Positions 8,310 to 15,285 are shown, numbered from the stretch's first letter. The stretch: 15,431 nucleotides of DNA from an uncultured Bacteroides sp. (GCA_905210875.1 CAJLYN010000032.1:1-15431), one strand, 5' to 3'. Translations and numbers: made by a program. The notes: a model not told the origin generated them from the letters alone.

Positions 8310-8331
8310 CCAGCCTAAAATAGAAGTACAC

Positions 8332-9468
8332 ATGGAACCTATAACGATTCGAGAAATAACAGGTCGGCGAGCCCTGAAAAAGTATGTACAATTCAATATC
8401 GACCTTTATAAGAACAATCCCTACAAGGTTCCTCCGTTAATTATCGACGAAATCAACACATTCATTCCGGCAAAGAATCCTGCTTTTGAGTTTTGTGAAG
8501 CTATAAATTATATGGCTTATGAAGGGAAAAAGCCGGTAGGACGCATAACGGGTATCATCAATCACAACCTCAACAAGAAGACCGGAAAGGCCGAGGCTCG
8601 TTTCGGATTTGTCGACTTTGTCGACGATACTCGCGTGAGCGATGCGCTTTTCGATGCCGTGGAGGCATGGGCCCGAGAAAAGGGCATGAACCGCCTGGTA
8701 GGTCCGCTGGGATTTACCGACATGGACCCCGAGGGGTTGCTCGTCGAGGGATACGACCAGTTGGGCACGATGGTGACCATCTATAATTATCCTTATTATG
8801 TCGACCACATCGAGCGGCGCGGTTTCACACCCGAATGCGAGTGGGTGGAGTTTAAACTCACCGTTCCTCCAACCATGTCGGAGAAGCATGCCCGAGTAGC
8901 CCAAATCGTGCGTCAGAAGTATCACCTACGTAGTATTGTCAGGGAATATACCAATATCCACAAACTGGCCCGGGATTATGGTCGTCAGATATTTGAGCTC
9001 ATCAACGAAGCCTATAAGAATCTATATGGTTATTCGACACTTACACCCCGACAGATTGACCACTATGTGAAGATGTATATCCCGGTGGTAAATCTCAAAC
9101 ATCTCTCGTTGGTTGTCAATGAAAAAGATGAACTGGTGGGTGTAGGCATTGCCATGCCGTCGATGAGCCGTGCCCTCCAAAAGGCAAAAGGCCGGTTGTT
9201 CCCCTTCGGTTTTATTCATCTGCTCAAAGCCTTGAAGGGAAAGAACGACATCGTCGACCTCTTGCTGGTGGCCGTACACCCCGATTATCAGAACATGGGT
9301 GCCAATGCATTGATTTTTGATGATATTTTGCCCAACTTTATCAAGGACGGGTTTAAATATGCCGAGAGTAATCCCGAAATGGTTACCAACAACAAGGTGC
9401 AGCAGCAGTGGCAATATTTTGAGCAGCAACAGCACAAGCGTCGTCGCGCTTATGCCAAGGATATTTAA
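8332..9468 (+). CDS. GNAT-fold acyltransferase-like protein
   Basis: A 378-residue cytoplasmic protein of a type common in Bacteroidales and usually annotated as an N-acetyltransferase or YghO-like protein. The N-terminal part has the pattern YKNNPYKVPPL ... FIPAKNPAF, then VGRITGIINH and VGPLGFTDMDPEGLL. The C-terminal part carries a GNAT-like core: LLLVAVHPDYQNMGANALIF at about residues 310-330 resembles the beta4/acetyl-CoA loop (V-x-P-x-Y-Q-x-x-G), followed by YAESNPEMVTNN, which is typical of this group. Substrate unknown. ATG at 8332 is preferred over an in-frame ATG at 8224 because a strong promoter lies between them and the family sequence begins at MEPITIREI. A weak AGAAG lies about 9 bases upstream. 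The TRIC gene follows after only 15 bases, so the two form an operon. Confidence 0.75.
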   Translation: MEPITIREITGRRALKKYVQFNIDLYKNNPYKVPPLIIDEINTFIPAKNPAFEFCEAINYMAYEGKKPVGRITGIINHNLNKKTGKAEARFGFVDFVDDTRVSDALFDAVEAWAREKGMNRLVGPLGFTDMDPEGLLVEGYDQLGTMVTIYNYPYYVDHIERRGFTPECEWVEFKLTVPPTMSEKHARVAQIVRQKYHLRSIVREYTNIHKLARDYGRQIFELINEAYKNLYGYSTLTPRQIDHYVKMYIPVVNLKHLSLVVNEKDELVGVGIAMPSMSRALQKAKGRLFPFGFIHLLKALKGKNDIVDLLLVAVHPDYQNMGANALIFDDILPNFIKDGFKYAESNPEMVTNNKVQQQWQYFEQQQHKRRRAYAKDI

Positions 9469-9483
9469 GTCTCTTTGTGTGTG

Positions 9484-10125
9484 ATGATGCCCACGTTTGT
9501 GCAGGTACTTGATTTTATCGGTACCTTTGCTTTTGCCATCAGCGGCATACGGCTGGCTTCGGCCAAGCGGTTCGACTGGTTCGGAGCCTATGTGGTAGGT
9601 TTTGTTACGGCCATCGGCGGCGGTACTATACGCGACCTGTTGCTCGATGTTACGCCTACCTGGATGGAAAATCCCATGTATCTCATTTGTACAGCGCTGG
9701 CGCTGGTATGGGTCATTGTGTTTGAAAAGCGACTGGTGCGTCTCGACATTACGTTCTTTATATTCGATACCATCGGTTTGGCCCTGTTTACGGTAGTGGG
9801 TGTAGGTAAGAGTCTCACGGCCGGATATCCTTTCTGGGTGGCTATTATCATGGGTAGTCTCACCGGTGCGGCCGGAGGTGTGCTGCGCGATGTCTTTATC
9901 AATGAAATCCCGTTGATCTTCCGCAAGGAGATATATGCCATGGCTTGTGTCGTGGGTGGGGTTATTTACTGGTTTTTCGACCTGTTGGGCATGGAACCGT
10001 ATATCTGTCAGATTGTGGGCGGAGTCGGCGTGTTTGTTACCCGCATCCTGGCGGTGAAATATCAGATATGTCTGCCGGTTCTCTCGGGCGAGACCGGCAG
10101 CAATGACGATAAAAAGGAAGAATAA
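9484..10125 (+). CDS. TRIC-type cation channel family protein (YadS/YicG, UPF0126)
   Basis: A 213-residue inner-membrane protein with about seven hydrophobic segments. Two internally related halves each carry the family's glycine/Arg-Asp signature: GGGTIRD at 45-51, and GGVLRD at 131-136 followed by FINEIPLIFRKEIYA. This is the prokaryotic trimeric intracellular cation (TRIC) channel family; relatives conduct potassium or other monovalent cations as homotrimers, but the physiological role in Bacteroidales is unknown. The tail after residue 198 is hydrophilic and charged (GETGSNDDKKEE). The start is ambiguous: tandem ATGs at 9484 and 9487, with GTG 9481 and TTG 9475 also in frame. I chose 9484. 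It follows the GNAT gene by 15 bases with no promoter between them. Confidence 0.82.
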   Translation: MMPTFVQVLDFIGTFAFAISGIRLASAKRFDWFGAYVVGFVTAIGGGTIRDLLLDVTPTWMENPMYLICTALALVWVIVFEKRLVRLDITFFIFDTIGLALFTVVGVGKSLTAGYPFWVAIIMGSLTGAAGGVLRDVFINEIPLIFRKEIYAMACVVGGVIYWFFDLLGMEPYICQIVGGVGVFVTRILAVKYQICLPVLSGETGSNDDKKEE

Positions 10126-10220
10126 AAACCCTCCCTCTCTCTTACAGGACTCTTGTGTTATTACCGTGGCGTGTGCGGGGAGAACGTTCCCTCGTTCGCT
10201 GTTGCTTAATTGCGGGACGA

Positions 10221-10847
10221 TTACGGTTCGATATTCAGAATCGCGTTCAAATCTTCGCGCCAGTCGCTCCCGTTTGCAGGACAGAAGGTGTGGAAGCCCA
10301 ACTCTTTTCCCCGTGCGATGTTCGATGTCCCGTCGTCGACGAAGAGTGCCTCTTCGGGGCGAATGCCACTGTCGTCGAGCAGATGGCGGAATATCTCGGG
10401 TGCCGGTTTGGTGTAGCCTATCCGGTAGGAGAGGTAGAGGCGGTCGGCATAATCGGTGAGAGCTTTCCCGGTGGGCGTGAAGTCGGAGCTGCATGCCCAC
10501 GACATGACATACGGATTGGTGTTGCTGAGAATAAAAATGCGATGCCGCTTTTTCAACCCTTCGATATAGTCGAGAATCGCCGGTGGCACCTCTACAAAAA
10601 ATCCCAGCCAGGCGCTCTTTACCTCTTCAAAGGTAAGCTCCCGGCCGCAGAGCCGTCCCAGCTCGGCGCGGAAACCGGCTTCGTCGAGTTTGCCCTCTTC
10701 CAGTTCCTGAAAGATGCCCGACTGGTGGTATTTGTCGAGCCGGGCATCGGCATCGGCCAGACCTATACGTGCAAAAGCGGCCACGGCACGGTCGCGGTCG
10801 ATGGTGGCGATGACGCCACCAAAATCAAAAATAAGAGTCTTTATCAT
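10221..10847 (-). CDS. HAD-superfamily phosphatase, subfamily IA, YihX-like
   Basis: A 208-residue haloacid-dehalogenase-type hydrolase. Motif I is FDFGGV with nucleophile D8; the usual +2 Asp is replaced by Gly, as in YihX-like members (FDLGNV). Motif II is ILSNTN (S108), motif III is YTKPAPEIF (K147), and motif IV is ALFVDDG (D171, D172). A helical cap lies at about residues 15-85. Members remove phosphate from small metabolites such as sugar phosphates; the substrate here is not evident. ATG at 10847 starts directly at MIKTLIFDF. The 12 upstream in-frame codons are not conserved-looking. The cobalamin adenosyltransferase gene lies 125 bases upstream on the same strand, separated by a hairpin. 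I see no clear promoter in that gap, so read-through from that gene is likely. Confidence 0.85.
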   Translation of the reverse strand: MIKTLIFDFGGVIATIDRDRAVAAFARIGLADADARLDKYHQSGIFQELEEGKLDEAGFRAELGRLCGRELTFEEVKSAWLGFFVEVPPAILDYIEGLKKRHRIFILSNTNPYVMSWACSSDFTPTGKALTDYADRLYLSYRIGYTKPAPEIFRHLLDDSGIRPEEALFVDDGTSNIARGKELGFHTFCPANGSDWREDLNAILNIEP

Positions 10848-10942
10848 GTCGTTGTGCTGAATTGTGTGTAGTTGATATATCACTCTCTATCGATGGGTTG
10901 TGCGGTAAGCGGTGGCGTTGTTGCGGTAGGTGATATTCCGAG

Positions 10943-10967
10943 GCAACTCTCTTTGCATGAGGGTTGC
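10943..10967 (-). terminator. Hairpin after the cobalamin adenosyltransferase gene
   Basis: GCAACTCTC (10943-10951) and GAGGGTTGC (10959-10967) form a 9-bp stem with one G-U pair and a 7-base loop, beginning 5 bases after the stop on the minus strand. There is no T run, so it may be a weak attenuator or a processing/stability element between this gene and the HAD gene. Confidence 0.4.
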
Positions 10968-10972
10968 AGCCC

Positions 10973-11509
10973 TTACCTGTCGATGCCGTCGCGCGAGAGT
11001 ACCCCCTGTGTGTAGTAATGCTTCACCTCCTGCATCTCGGTAACGAGGTCGGCCGTGTCGATGAGAGCCTGTGGCGCGTAACGGCCGGTAATGACAACCT
11101 CGGTGTGCGGGTTGCGTGCCGCCAGCACTGCGAGAACCTCGTCGCAGGAGAGGAGCCCGAAGTGCAGGGCGATGGTCAGTTCGTCGAGTACGACGACATC
11201 GTAAGCCCCATTGGCGAGTATCTCGCGGCACCGTTCCAGCCCCTGCCGGGCCATATCGATATCTGCCTGTTCGGGGGCGCGGTCGATGTAGCAGCCCCGG
11301 CCCAGCGTCTCGACACAGAGGCGACCGAAGGCCGGCACGCGGCCGTCGAAGAGCTGCTCGGCCTTTGTCTCGTTGTAGCGCATCGACTTTACAAACTGTC
11401 CCACATAGACCCTCTTTCCCGCGCAGAGCGCACGCAGCGCCACTCCGAAGGCAGCTGTCGTCTTTCCTTTCCCGTTGCCGGTGTAGAGATGTATATATCC
11501 TTTTTCCAT
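10973..11509 (-). CDS. cobA: Cob(I)yrinic acid a,c-diamide adenosyltransferase (CobA/BtuR/CobO type)
   Basis: A 178-residue enzyme that transfers the 5'-deoxyadenosyl group of ATP to the reduced cobalt of corrinoids, making adenosylcobalamin in the cytoplasm. The P-loop GNGKGKTT is at 11-18 near the N terminus, as in CobA, where it binds ATP in reverse orientation. Other family motifs are VGQFVKSM, VVLDELTIALHFGLL and VVITGRYAPQALIDTADLVTEM, ending KHYYTQGVLSRDGID. Length is typical. ATG at 11509 gives the standard MEKGYIHLYTGNGKGKT start; 20 upstream codons run through the promoter. A -7 element ends only 6 bases before the ATG, implying a leaderless or near-leaderless mRNA. No cobalamin riboswitch fits in that space. 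It is divergent from a Dph6-like ATP pyrophosphatase. Confidence 0.92.
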   Translation of the reverse strand: MEKGYIHLYTGNGKGKTTAAFGVALRALCAGKRVYVGQFVKSMRYNETKAEQLFDGRVPAFGRLCVETLGRGCYIDRAPEQADIDMARQGLERCREILANGAYDVVVLDELTIALHFGLLSCDEVLAVLAARNPHTEVVITGRYAPQALIDTADLVTEMQEVKHYYTQGVLSRDGIDR

Positions 11510-11514
11510 GCTTG

Positions 11515-11522
11515 CAAATATA
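11515..11522 (-). promoter_or_regulatory. -7 element of the cobalamin adenosyltransferase promoter
   Basis: TATATTTG on the minus strand, a full match to TAnnTTTG. It ends 6 bases before the start codon, so transcription should begin at or next to the ATG at 11509. No clean TTG sits at -33. Confidence 0.5.
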
Positions 11523-11554
11523 CACTCACTTTTCGGCATCTCCATCGAAAAAAG

Positions 11555-11562
11555 TATCTTTG
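11555..11562 (+). promoter_or_regulatory. -7 element of the Dph6-like gene promoter
   Basis: TATCTTTG, a full match to TAnnTTTG, about 33 bases before ATG 11596. The -33 region is only T-rich (around 11530). The 86-base gap to the divergent gene holds both promoters, so their -33 regions overlap. Confidence 0.5.
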
Positions 11563-11595
11563 TCGCCACTCTCCGATACCGTAAAGAAAAGAACG

Positions 11596-12297
11596 ATGGA
11601 AAAAGCCGTATTCAATTGGAGTGGCGGAAAAGACTCGGCCCACGCCCTGTGGCGGGTGATGCAGGAACGGCGTTATGAGGTGCTGGCTCTGCTCACGACA
11701 GTCAACCGCGACACCCGCCTCTCGACCATGCACCATATACCGCTGGCGTTGTTGCAGGCGCAGGCCGAGCGCATAGGTTTGCCCCTCTATGTGGTAGACT
11801 TGACGCCCCGGGGCGATATGTCCGACTACGCCTTGGCCATGACTCGTGCCGTTGCCCACTTCAAGACCCTTGGCGTTACCCGGTTTATCTATGGCGACAT
11901 ATACCTGCACGACGTGCGGCGCTACCGCGAAGAGCAGCTGGCACCCCATGGCATAGAGGTTGTCGAGCCGCTTTGGGGCCCGCCCTCGCCGGTGGTGATG
12001 GAGCGTTTCCTGGCTACCGGCCTGCGGTGTGTCGTCGTTACCACGATGCGCGACAGACTGGGAACCGCCGCTGTGGGGCGCACGGTCGATGCCGGCTTTG
12101 TGGCCTCCCTGCCTGCCGGTATCGACCCCAATGGAGAGAACGGCGAGTACCACACCTTTTGTTACGACGGACCAATCTTCTCGTCGCCCGTGCCCTTTGC
12201 CTTGGGCGAGACCGGCGAGAAGAGTTACGACATTACCCACGACGATGGCACGGTGCACACCTATACCTACTGCTCGGCTACGCTTCTCGCTCCGTAA
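11596..12297 (+). CDS. Dph6-like ATP pyrophosphatase (diphthine-ammonia ligase family)
   Basis: A 233-residue PP-loop (adenine nucleotide alpha hydrolase) protein. The N-terminal SGGKDS at 9-14 is the ATP-pyrophosphatase loop. The family motif GENGEYHTF at 180-188 is followed by CYDGPIF, and GDIYLHDVRRYREEQL lies at about 100-115. Eukaryotic and archaeal Dph6 amidates diphthine on elongation factor 2. Bacteria lack diphthamide, so the bacterial enzyme must adenylate and probably amidate another substrate. It starts 86 bases from, and divergent to, the cobalamin adenosyltransferase gene, which raises the possibility of a corrinoid-related role (inference). ATG at 11596 begins exactly at the conserved N terminus; an in-frame extension further upstream overlaps the divergent gene and is not real. 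Confidence 0.83.
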   Translation: MEKAVFNWSGGKDSAHALWRVMQERRYEVLALLTTVNRDTRLSTMHHIPLALLQAQAERIGLPLYVVDLTPRGDMSDYALAMTRAVAHFKTLGVTRFIYGDIYLHDVRRYREEQLAPHGIEVVEPLWGPPSPVVMERFLATGLRCVVVTTMRDRLGTAAVGRTVDAGFVASLPAGIDPNGENGEYHTFCYDGPIFSSPVPFALGETGEKSYDITHDDGTVHTYTYCSATLLAP

Positions 12298-12371
12298 CAG
12301 GTCGATGGGGTGGAATCCTCTCTCTCTCATTCGAGGGTGATTGAAAATTTCTGGCTTTGCAAGTAATATTG

Positions 12372-12379
12372 TATCTTTG
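12372..12379 (+). promoter_or_regulatory. -7 element of the mntP promoter
   Basis: TATCTTTG within GTATCTTTGTCG, the same 12 bases as at the Dph6-like promoter. It predicts a leader of about 75 bases before ATG 12460. The only nearby TTTG (12356-12359) is too close to be a -33 box. Confidence 0.45.
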
Positions 12380-12438
12380 TCGGGTCGGAAGGCCGTATCG
12401 GTTATCGAGTTGGATTGTCCGGCATTTTTAGACACATC

Positions 12439-12477
12439 GCATTAGAAATTGCACACATTATGACCGCATTAGAAATT
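12439..12477 (+). repeat. Direct repeat spanning the mntP start codon
   Basis: GCATTAGAAATT occurs at 12439-12450 and again at 12466-12477, exactly 27 bases (nine codons) apart. The second copy encodes residues 3-6 (ALEI) of MntP and the first lies in the leader. A local duplication or a paired regulatory site around the ribosome-binding region are both possible. Confidence 0.6.
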
Positions 12478-13032
12478 TGGGCCTTGGCCCTGGGGTTGGC
12501 CATGGATTGCTTTGCCGTGTCGATAACCAGCGGTATCATCTGGGGGCGATTCCGTTGGAAATCCATGCTCACCATGGCCTTCTTCTTCGGCCTGTTCCAG
12601 GCATTCAATCCTTTTCTCGGTTGGTTGGGAACCCGCTATTTCCGGCATCTCATAGAGAGTGTCGATCATTGGATAGCCTTCGGCATACTGGCCTTTCTGG
12701 GTATACGCATGATTGTGGAGTCGTTCAAGCCCGAAGATGAGAAACATTTCGACCCGGCCAGTCTCAAGGTCATACTCATGATGGCCGTCGCCACCAGTAT
12801 CGATGCCTTGGCCGTGGGCATTTCGTTTGTGTGCGTAGGAATGAATCATTGGAGCGATTTGCCCTATCCGTTGGGCGTCATAGGGCTGGTGTCGTTCCTG
12901 CTCTCGCTCGTGGGCGTCTCGCTCGGAGTGAAGTGTGGCAGTTACGCCCGCAAGATACATGCCGACCTGCTGGGCGGAGTCATACTCTTTGCCATCGGCC
13001 TGAAAATCCTTATCGAGCATCTCATAGCCTGA
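12460..13032 (+). CDS. mntP: Manganese efflux pump MntP
   Basis: A 190-residue inner-membrane protein with six predicted hydrophobic helices in two related halves of three. It exports Mn(II) and protects against manganese excess. The conserved acidic motifs are present: GLAMDCFAVS with D16 and ATSIDALAVG with D115, corresponding to essential Asp residues of E. coli MntP. A charged loop (SFKPEDEKHFD, about 88-98) separates the halves, as usual. ATG at 12460 gives the standard short N terminus; an in-frame ATG at 12415 would add 15 hydrophilic residues and is less likely. No yybP-ykoY manganese riboswitch is recognisable in the leader, so any manganese control is probably by a repressor or absent. 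Confidence 0.92.
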   Translation: MTALEIWALALGLAMDCFAVSITSGIIWGRFRWKSMLTMAFFFGLFQAFNPFLGWLGTRYFRHLIESVDHWIAFGILAFLGIRMIVESFKPEDEKHFDPASLKVILMMAVATSIDALAVGISFVCVGMNHWSDLPYPLGVIGLVSFLLSLVGVSLGVKCGSYARKIHADLLGGVILFAIGLKILIEHLIA

Positions 13033-13321
13033 CGGAACTACTGTTTCCCTCGGAAAAGTGTATATGTGAGAAAATTGTGCAGTCAATCTTTATCGATCGA
13101 GGGGACAAAGGATTGTATCGTTCAATTTTTTTGATGTATGTCCTGGAAAAACATTTAATGAAATCATGGTATCTCCCGTTTAATTACCGTCAGCTTCAAA
13201 TAGACGTTGATAAGTGATGACCTGTTATGTTACTGTATATGTTTTTTTTAGGTTTTTGCTGTGAATATTAATGAAAAATTTATTATTTTCGTTTTGATTC
13301 ATTCACACCAAAAAATATACT

Positions 13322-14170
13322 ATGAATACACTATCGAAACAATTGACTGAGCTTTACGAAAGCAAGTGGAAGGGGCTTATGGGACAAATCGAAGCCAATG
13401 GACTGCGTAACCAATTGCAATGTCCGTTCTTAATTTCTTTATTACGTTCAGGACAGAAAAAAGAGGAACGTGAGAAGGCTAGGAAAGCCGATGCTGATTG
13501 GTATCTGAAAAAAGAAAATCCTAAAAATGAAGAATGGTATACCAAGGCCGATATTAAAATTATGTTTTTTGGACAAGAACCACATTATTGGGGTAAGGAT
13601 TTGGATGTGGGCGATCTCATGAGTGCTTATGAAGATTTTCTTGATGACAAGTTTGTTGTGGAAGGAGATGGTGGATATTTCAATGAAGATGAAGTTGGTA
13701 AGGCGAGGATTTTTCGTTTTGCCATTAATGGAATAATGTCGTGCATGAGAGATGACATATTGCAGGCCTATCCCGGCAAGAAAGTCTCGATGATATGGAA
13801 TAATATATCCAAATTGTCAACCTTGGAAGGGGGCCCTGTCAATATACACGAAATAGAACGCAACTATTTCCATGTCATTCCACAGGAAGTCCAGATACTT
13901 AAACCGGATATTCTAGTTTTCTTCACAGGTCCTAGCCAAAACACATGTTATGAGTATATTAAGGAAAACTTTACTTTACTGGGTGATCCGTTGCCTATAG
14001 GTGGTCTGCCAGTAGATGATGTTGCCAAACTCTCTGTCGAAGAAGCGCCGTTGGCCTACAAAACTTATCACCCCAATGCCAAGAAGACAGATGGATTTCA
14101 TTGGAAGAATTATAATGCCATTCTTGACGATATCAAGGAAAATATAGACAAACTGCTCAATAAAGAATAA
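13322..14170 (+). CDS. Uracil-DNA-glycosylase-like protein of unknown function
   Basis: A 282-residue soluble protein, AT-richer than its neighbours. Several segments line up in order with the uracil-DNA glycosylase fold: IKIMFFGQEPHYWG at 78-91 resembles the GQDPYH water-activating motif, VSMIWNNI (155-162) falls where the uracil-pocket Asn segment lies, ILVFFTG (197-203) resembles the following core strand, and TYHPNA (248-253) resembles the HPSP DNA-intercalation motif. In this alignment the catalytic Asp becomes Glu (E86) and the order Pro-Tyr-His becomes Pro-His-Tyr. The N-terminal 75 residues are charged and helical, with no membrane segment or signal. It could be a diverged glycosylase, a DNA or nucleotide-binding relative, or a defence protein. 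It stands alone, with no clear promoter match but a strong terminator immediately after it. ATG at 13322 follows an A-rich stretch without Shine-Dalgarno. Confidence 0.55.
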   Translation: MNTLSKQLTELYESKWKGLMGQIEANGLRNQLQCPFLISLLRSGQKKEEREKARKADADWYLKKENPKNEEWYTKADIKIMFFGQEPHYWGKDLDVGDLMSAYEDFLDDKFVVEGDGGYFNEDEVGKARIFRFAINGIMSCMRDDILQAYPGKKVSMIWNNISKLSTLEGGPVNIHEIERNYFHVIPQEVQILKPDILVFFTGPSQNTCYEYIKENFTLLGDPLPIGGLPVDDVAKLSVEEAPLAYKTYHPNAKKTDGFHWKNYNAILDDIKENIDKLLNKE

Positions 14171-14195
14171 CCATATAACCTCTTTGGCACAACTT

Positions 14196-14243
14196 AACCA
14201 CACCTTTGCATTTATCATAATGCAAAGGTGTGGTTTCTTTTTT
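14196..14243 (+). terminator. Strong intrinsic terminator
   Basis: A perfect 17-bp stem: AACCACACCTTTGCATT (14196-14212) pairs with 14219-14235 across a 6-base loop, followed by a T-rich tract (TTCTTTTTTCT). It lies 26 bases after the stop of the glycosylase-like gene. Confidence 0.92.
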
Positions 14244-14467
14244 CTGTATGTTAAGAGATAAACGATAGTGGAAGTTGGAAGTCTGTTTGAAAAGCGACGA
14301 AACGTTTGTATTGGGTAGACCTGAAATTTATGAAGGTTGAATGGCTTCCAAAATCCTCGTTTGGAATAGTTGTGTAGAGGGGACAAATTGCAGGCATTGG
14401 ATATCAGTAAGAACAATTCTTTATCCGGTTTAATTGATAAAATAATCCGGCGATAGCGTTTGCCTTG

Positions 14468-14503
14468 TTGGAAGTTAAAGGTCTGCTTTTTATTTTTGCA
14501 GAC
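14468..14503 (+). promoter_or_regulatory. Promoter with palindromic arms around the -7 element
   Basis: TTG (14468-14470), 20 bases, TATTTTTG (14491-14498): a near-ideal Bacteroidetes promoter. GTCTGC (14481-14486) and its complement GCAGAC (14498-14503) flank the -7 element, 17 bases centre to centre, as a repressor operator would. A Shine-Dalgarno-like AAAGGA (14514-14519) lies 7 bases before ATG 14527. Confidence 0.6.
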
Positions 14504-14526
14504 AGCTTTTTTTAAAGGATATTACT

Positions 14527-15117
14527 ATGAAAACATTTACCAAGGAAAACCTCTATTGGATACACGAGCCTCGACGCTACGCTATTACCGATGCACTCAT
14601 TACGATAGAGACCCAGCCTTATACCGACCTTTGGCAGCGTACCTATTACGGATTCCGTAACGACAATGCTCCCGTGTTGCAGATGAAGACGACACAGAAA
14701 TATTTCTCGTTTACGGTCAAGACGACATTCCATACCTCGGTACTCTTCGACCAGTGCGGCATTGCCGTCTATCTCGATAGCGATAACTGGATAAAGGCCT
14801 CGGTCGAGTACGAAAACGAGCACATACAGCGCCTTGGCAGTGTGGTGACCAACAACGGCTATTCCGACTGGGCGACGCAGGATATTCCCTCGTCGATACA
14901 TGAAATGTGGTATCGGCTGAGTCGCCGCGAGAGCGATTATTACATCGAAACAAGTCTCGATGGCATCAACTTCAAGCAGATGCGGGTGTGCCATTTGGTT
15001 CATGGCGACGGAGAAATCTCGTTCGGAATCTATGCCGCCAGCCCCTCTCAACACTCGTTTACGGCAGAATTTACCCACATGGAGGTGGGAGAATGTATCT
15101 GGAAGGCTTGGCAATAA
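14527..15117 (+). CDS. DUF1349 (concanavalin-like) protein
   Basis: A 196-residue protein matching the DUF1349 family over its whole length. This is a beta-sandwich of concanavalin/laminin-G-like shape that includes yeast Ree1. Typical segments are LWQRTYYGF near the start, FDQCGIAVYLDSDNWIKASVEYEN (about 75-98), WYRLSRRESDYYIETSLDGINF (about 126-147) and ISFGIYAASP (about 163-172). No signal peptide or membrane segment is present, so it is cytoplasmic. No enzymatic residues are established for the family; carbohydrate or protein binding is plausible. It is a single-gene unit with its own promoter. An intrinsic-terminator-like hairpin begins about 130 bases after its stop. Confidence 0.82.
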   Translation: MKTFTKENLYWIHEPRRYAITDALITIETQPYTDLWQRTYYGFRNDNAPVLQMKTTQKYFSFTVKTTFHTSVLFDQCGIAVYLDSDNWIKASVEYENEHIQRLGSVVTNNGYSDWATQDIPSSIHEMWYRLSRRESDYYIETSLDGINFKQMRVCHLVHGDGEISFGIYAASPSQHSFTAEFTHMEVGECIWKAWQ

Positions 15118-15244
15118 TATTCCCGGGAAATCTACAATAAGAAGTAATCACCCCATTTAGGAAGTTTTCCCCGATTGAAGATTTGGTTTCAATGAGTTTT
15201 AAGCGGGTTTACGAAGAAAGACAGGTAATGTTTATTTAAAAACA

Positions 15245-15281
15245 AAAAAGCAATCACTTGACAAGCAGGTGATTGCTTTTT
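15245..15281. terminator. Intrinsic terminator, active in both directions
   Basis: AAAAAGCAATCACTTG (15245-15260) pairs with CAGGTGATTGCTTTTT (15266-15281): 16 bp including one G-U, with a 5-base loop. The stem ends in T runs on both strands (TTTTTTG on the minus strand). It can end the DUF1349 transcript and also a minus-strand transcript arriving from the right. Confidence 0.85.
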
Positions 15282-15285
15282 ACTT

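Larger units (their letters stand above)
7896..8331. other. Non-coding region between lyase and GNAT genes
   Basis: About 430 bases. The first half holds a large inverted repeat (7947-8026) and the palindrome TCATTAATGA (8026-8035). An isolated -7-like element TATATTTG is at 8077-8084 without a matching -33. The promoter of the next gene is at 8279-8309. I see no credible ORF: an in-frame extension of the GNAT gene to 8224 crosses that promoter and is not likely to be translated. Confidence 0.5.
14171..14526. other. Non-coding region before the DUF1349 gene
   Basis: About 355 AT-rich bases: a strong terminator at the left end, and a promoter plus palindrome at the right end. In between, TGGAAGTTGGAAGTCTG (14270-14286) resembles TGGAAGTTAAAGGTCTG at 14469-14485. 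I see no credible ORF; a minus-strand frame here reads through the terminator and into the opposite gene. Confidence 0.5.

Noticed and set aside
8224..8331. N-terminal extension of the GNAT gene starting at 8224
   Set aside because: A strong promoter (8279-8309) lies inside it and the extra 36 residues are not part of the family.
9022..10500. 492-codon minus-strand ORF across the GNAT, TRIC and HAD genes
   Set aside because: It overlaps three well-supported genes and has no recognisable domains.
11510..11595. Cobalamin riboswitch controlling the adenosyltransferase gene
   Set aside because: There is essentially no leader between the -7 element and the ATG, and no B12-box-like sequence is visible.
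12380..12459. yybP-ykoY manganese riboswitch before mntP
   Set aside because: The leader of about 75 bases is too short and I cannot find the conserved paired elements of that riboswitch.
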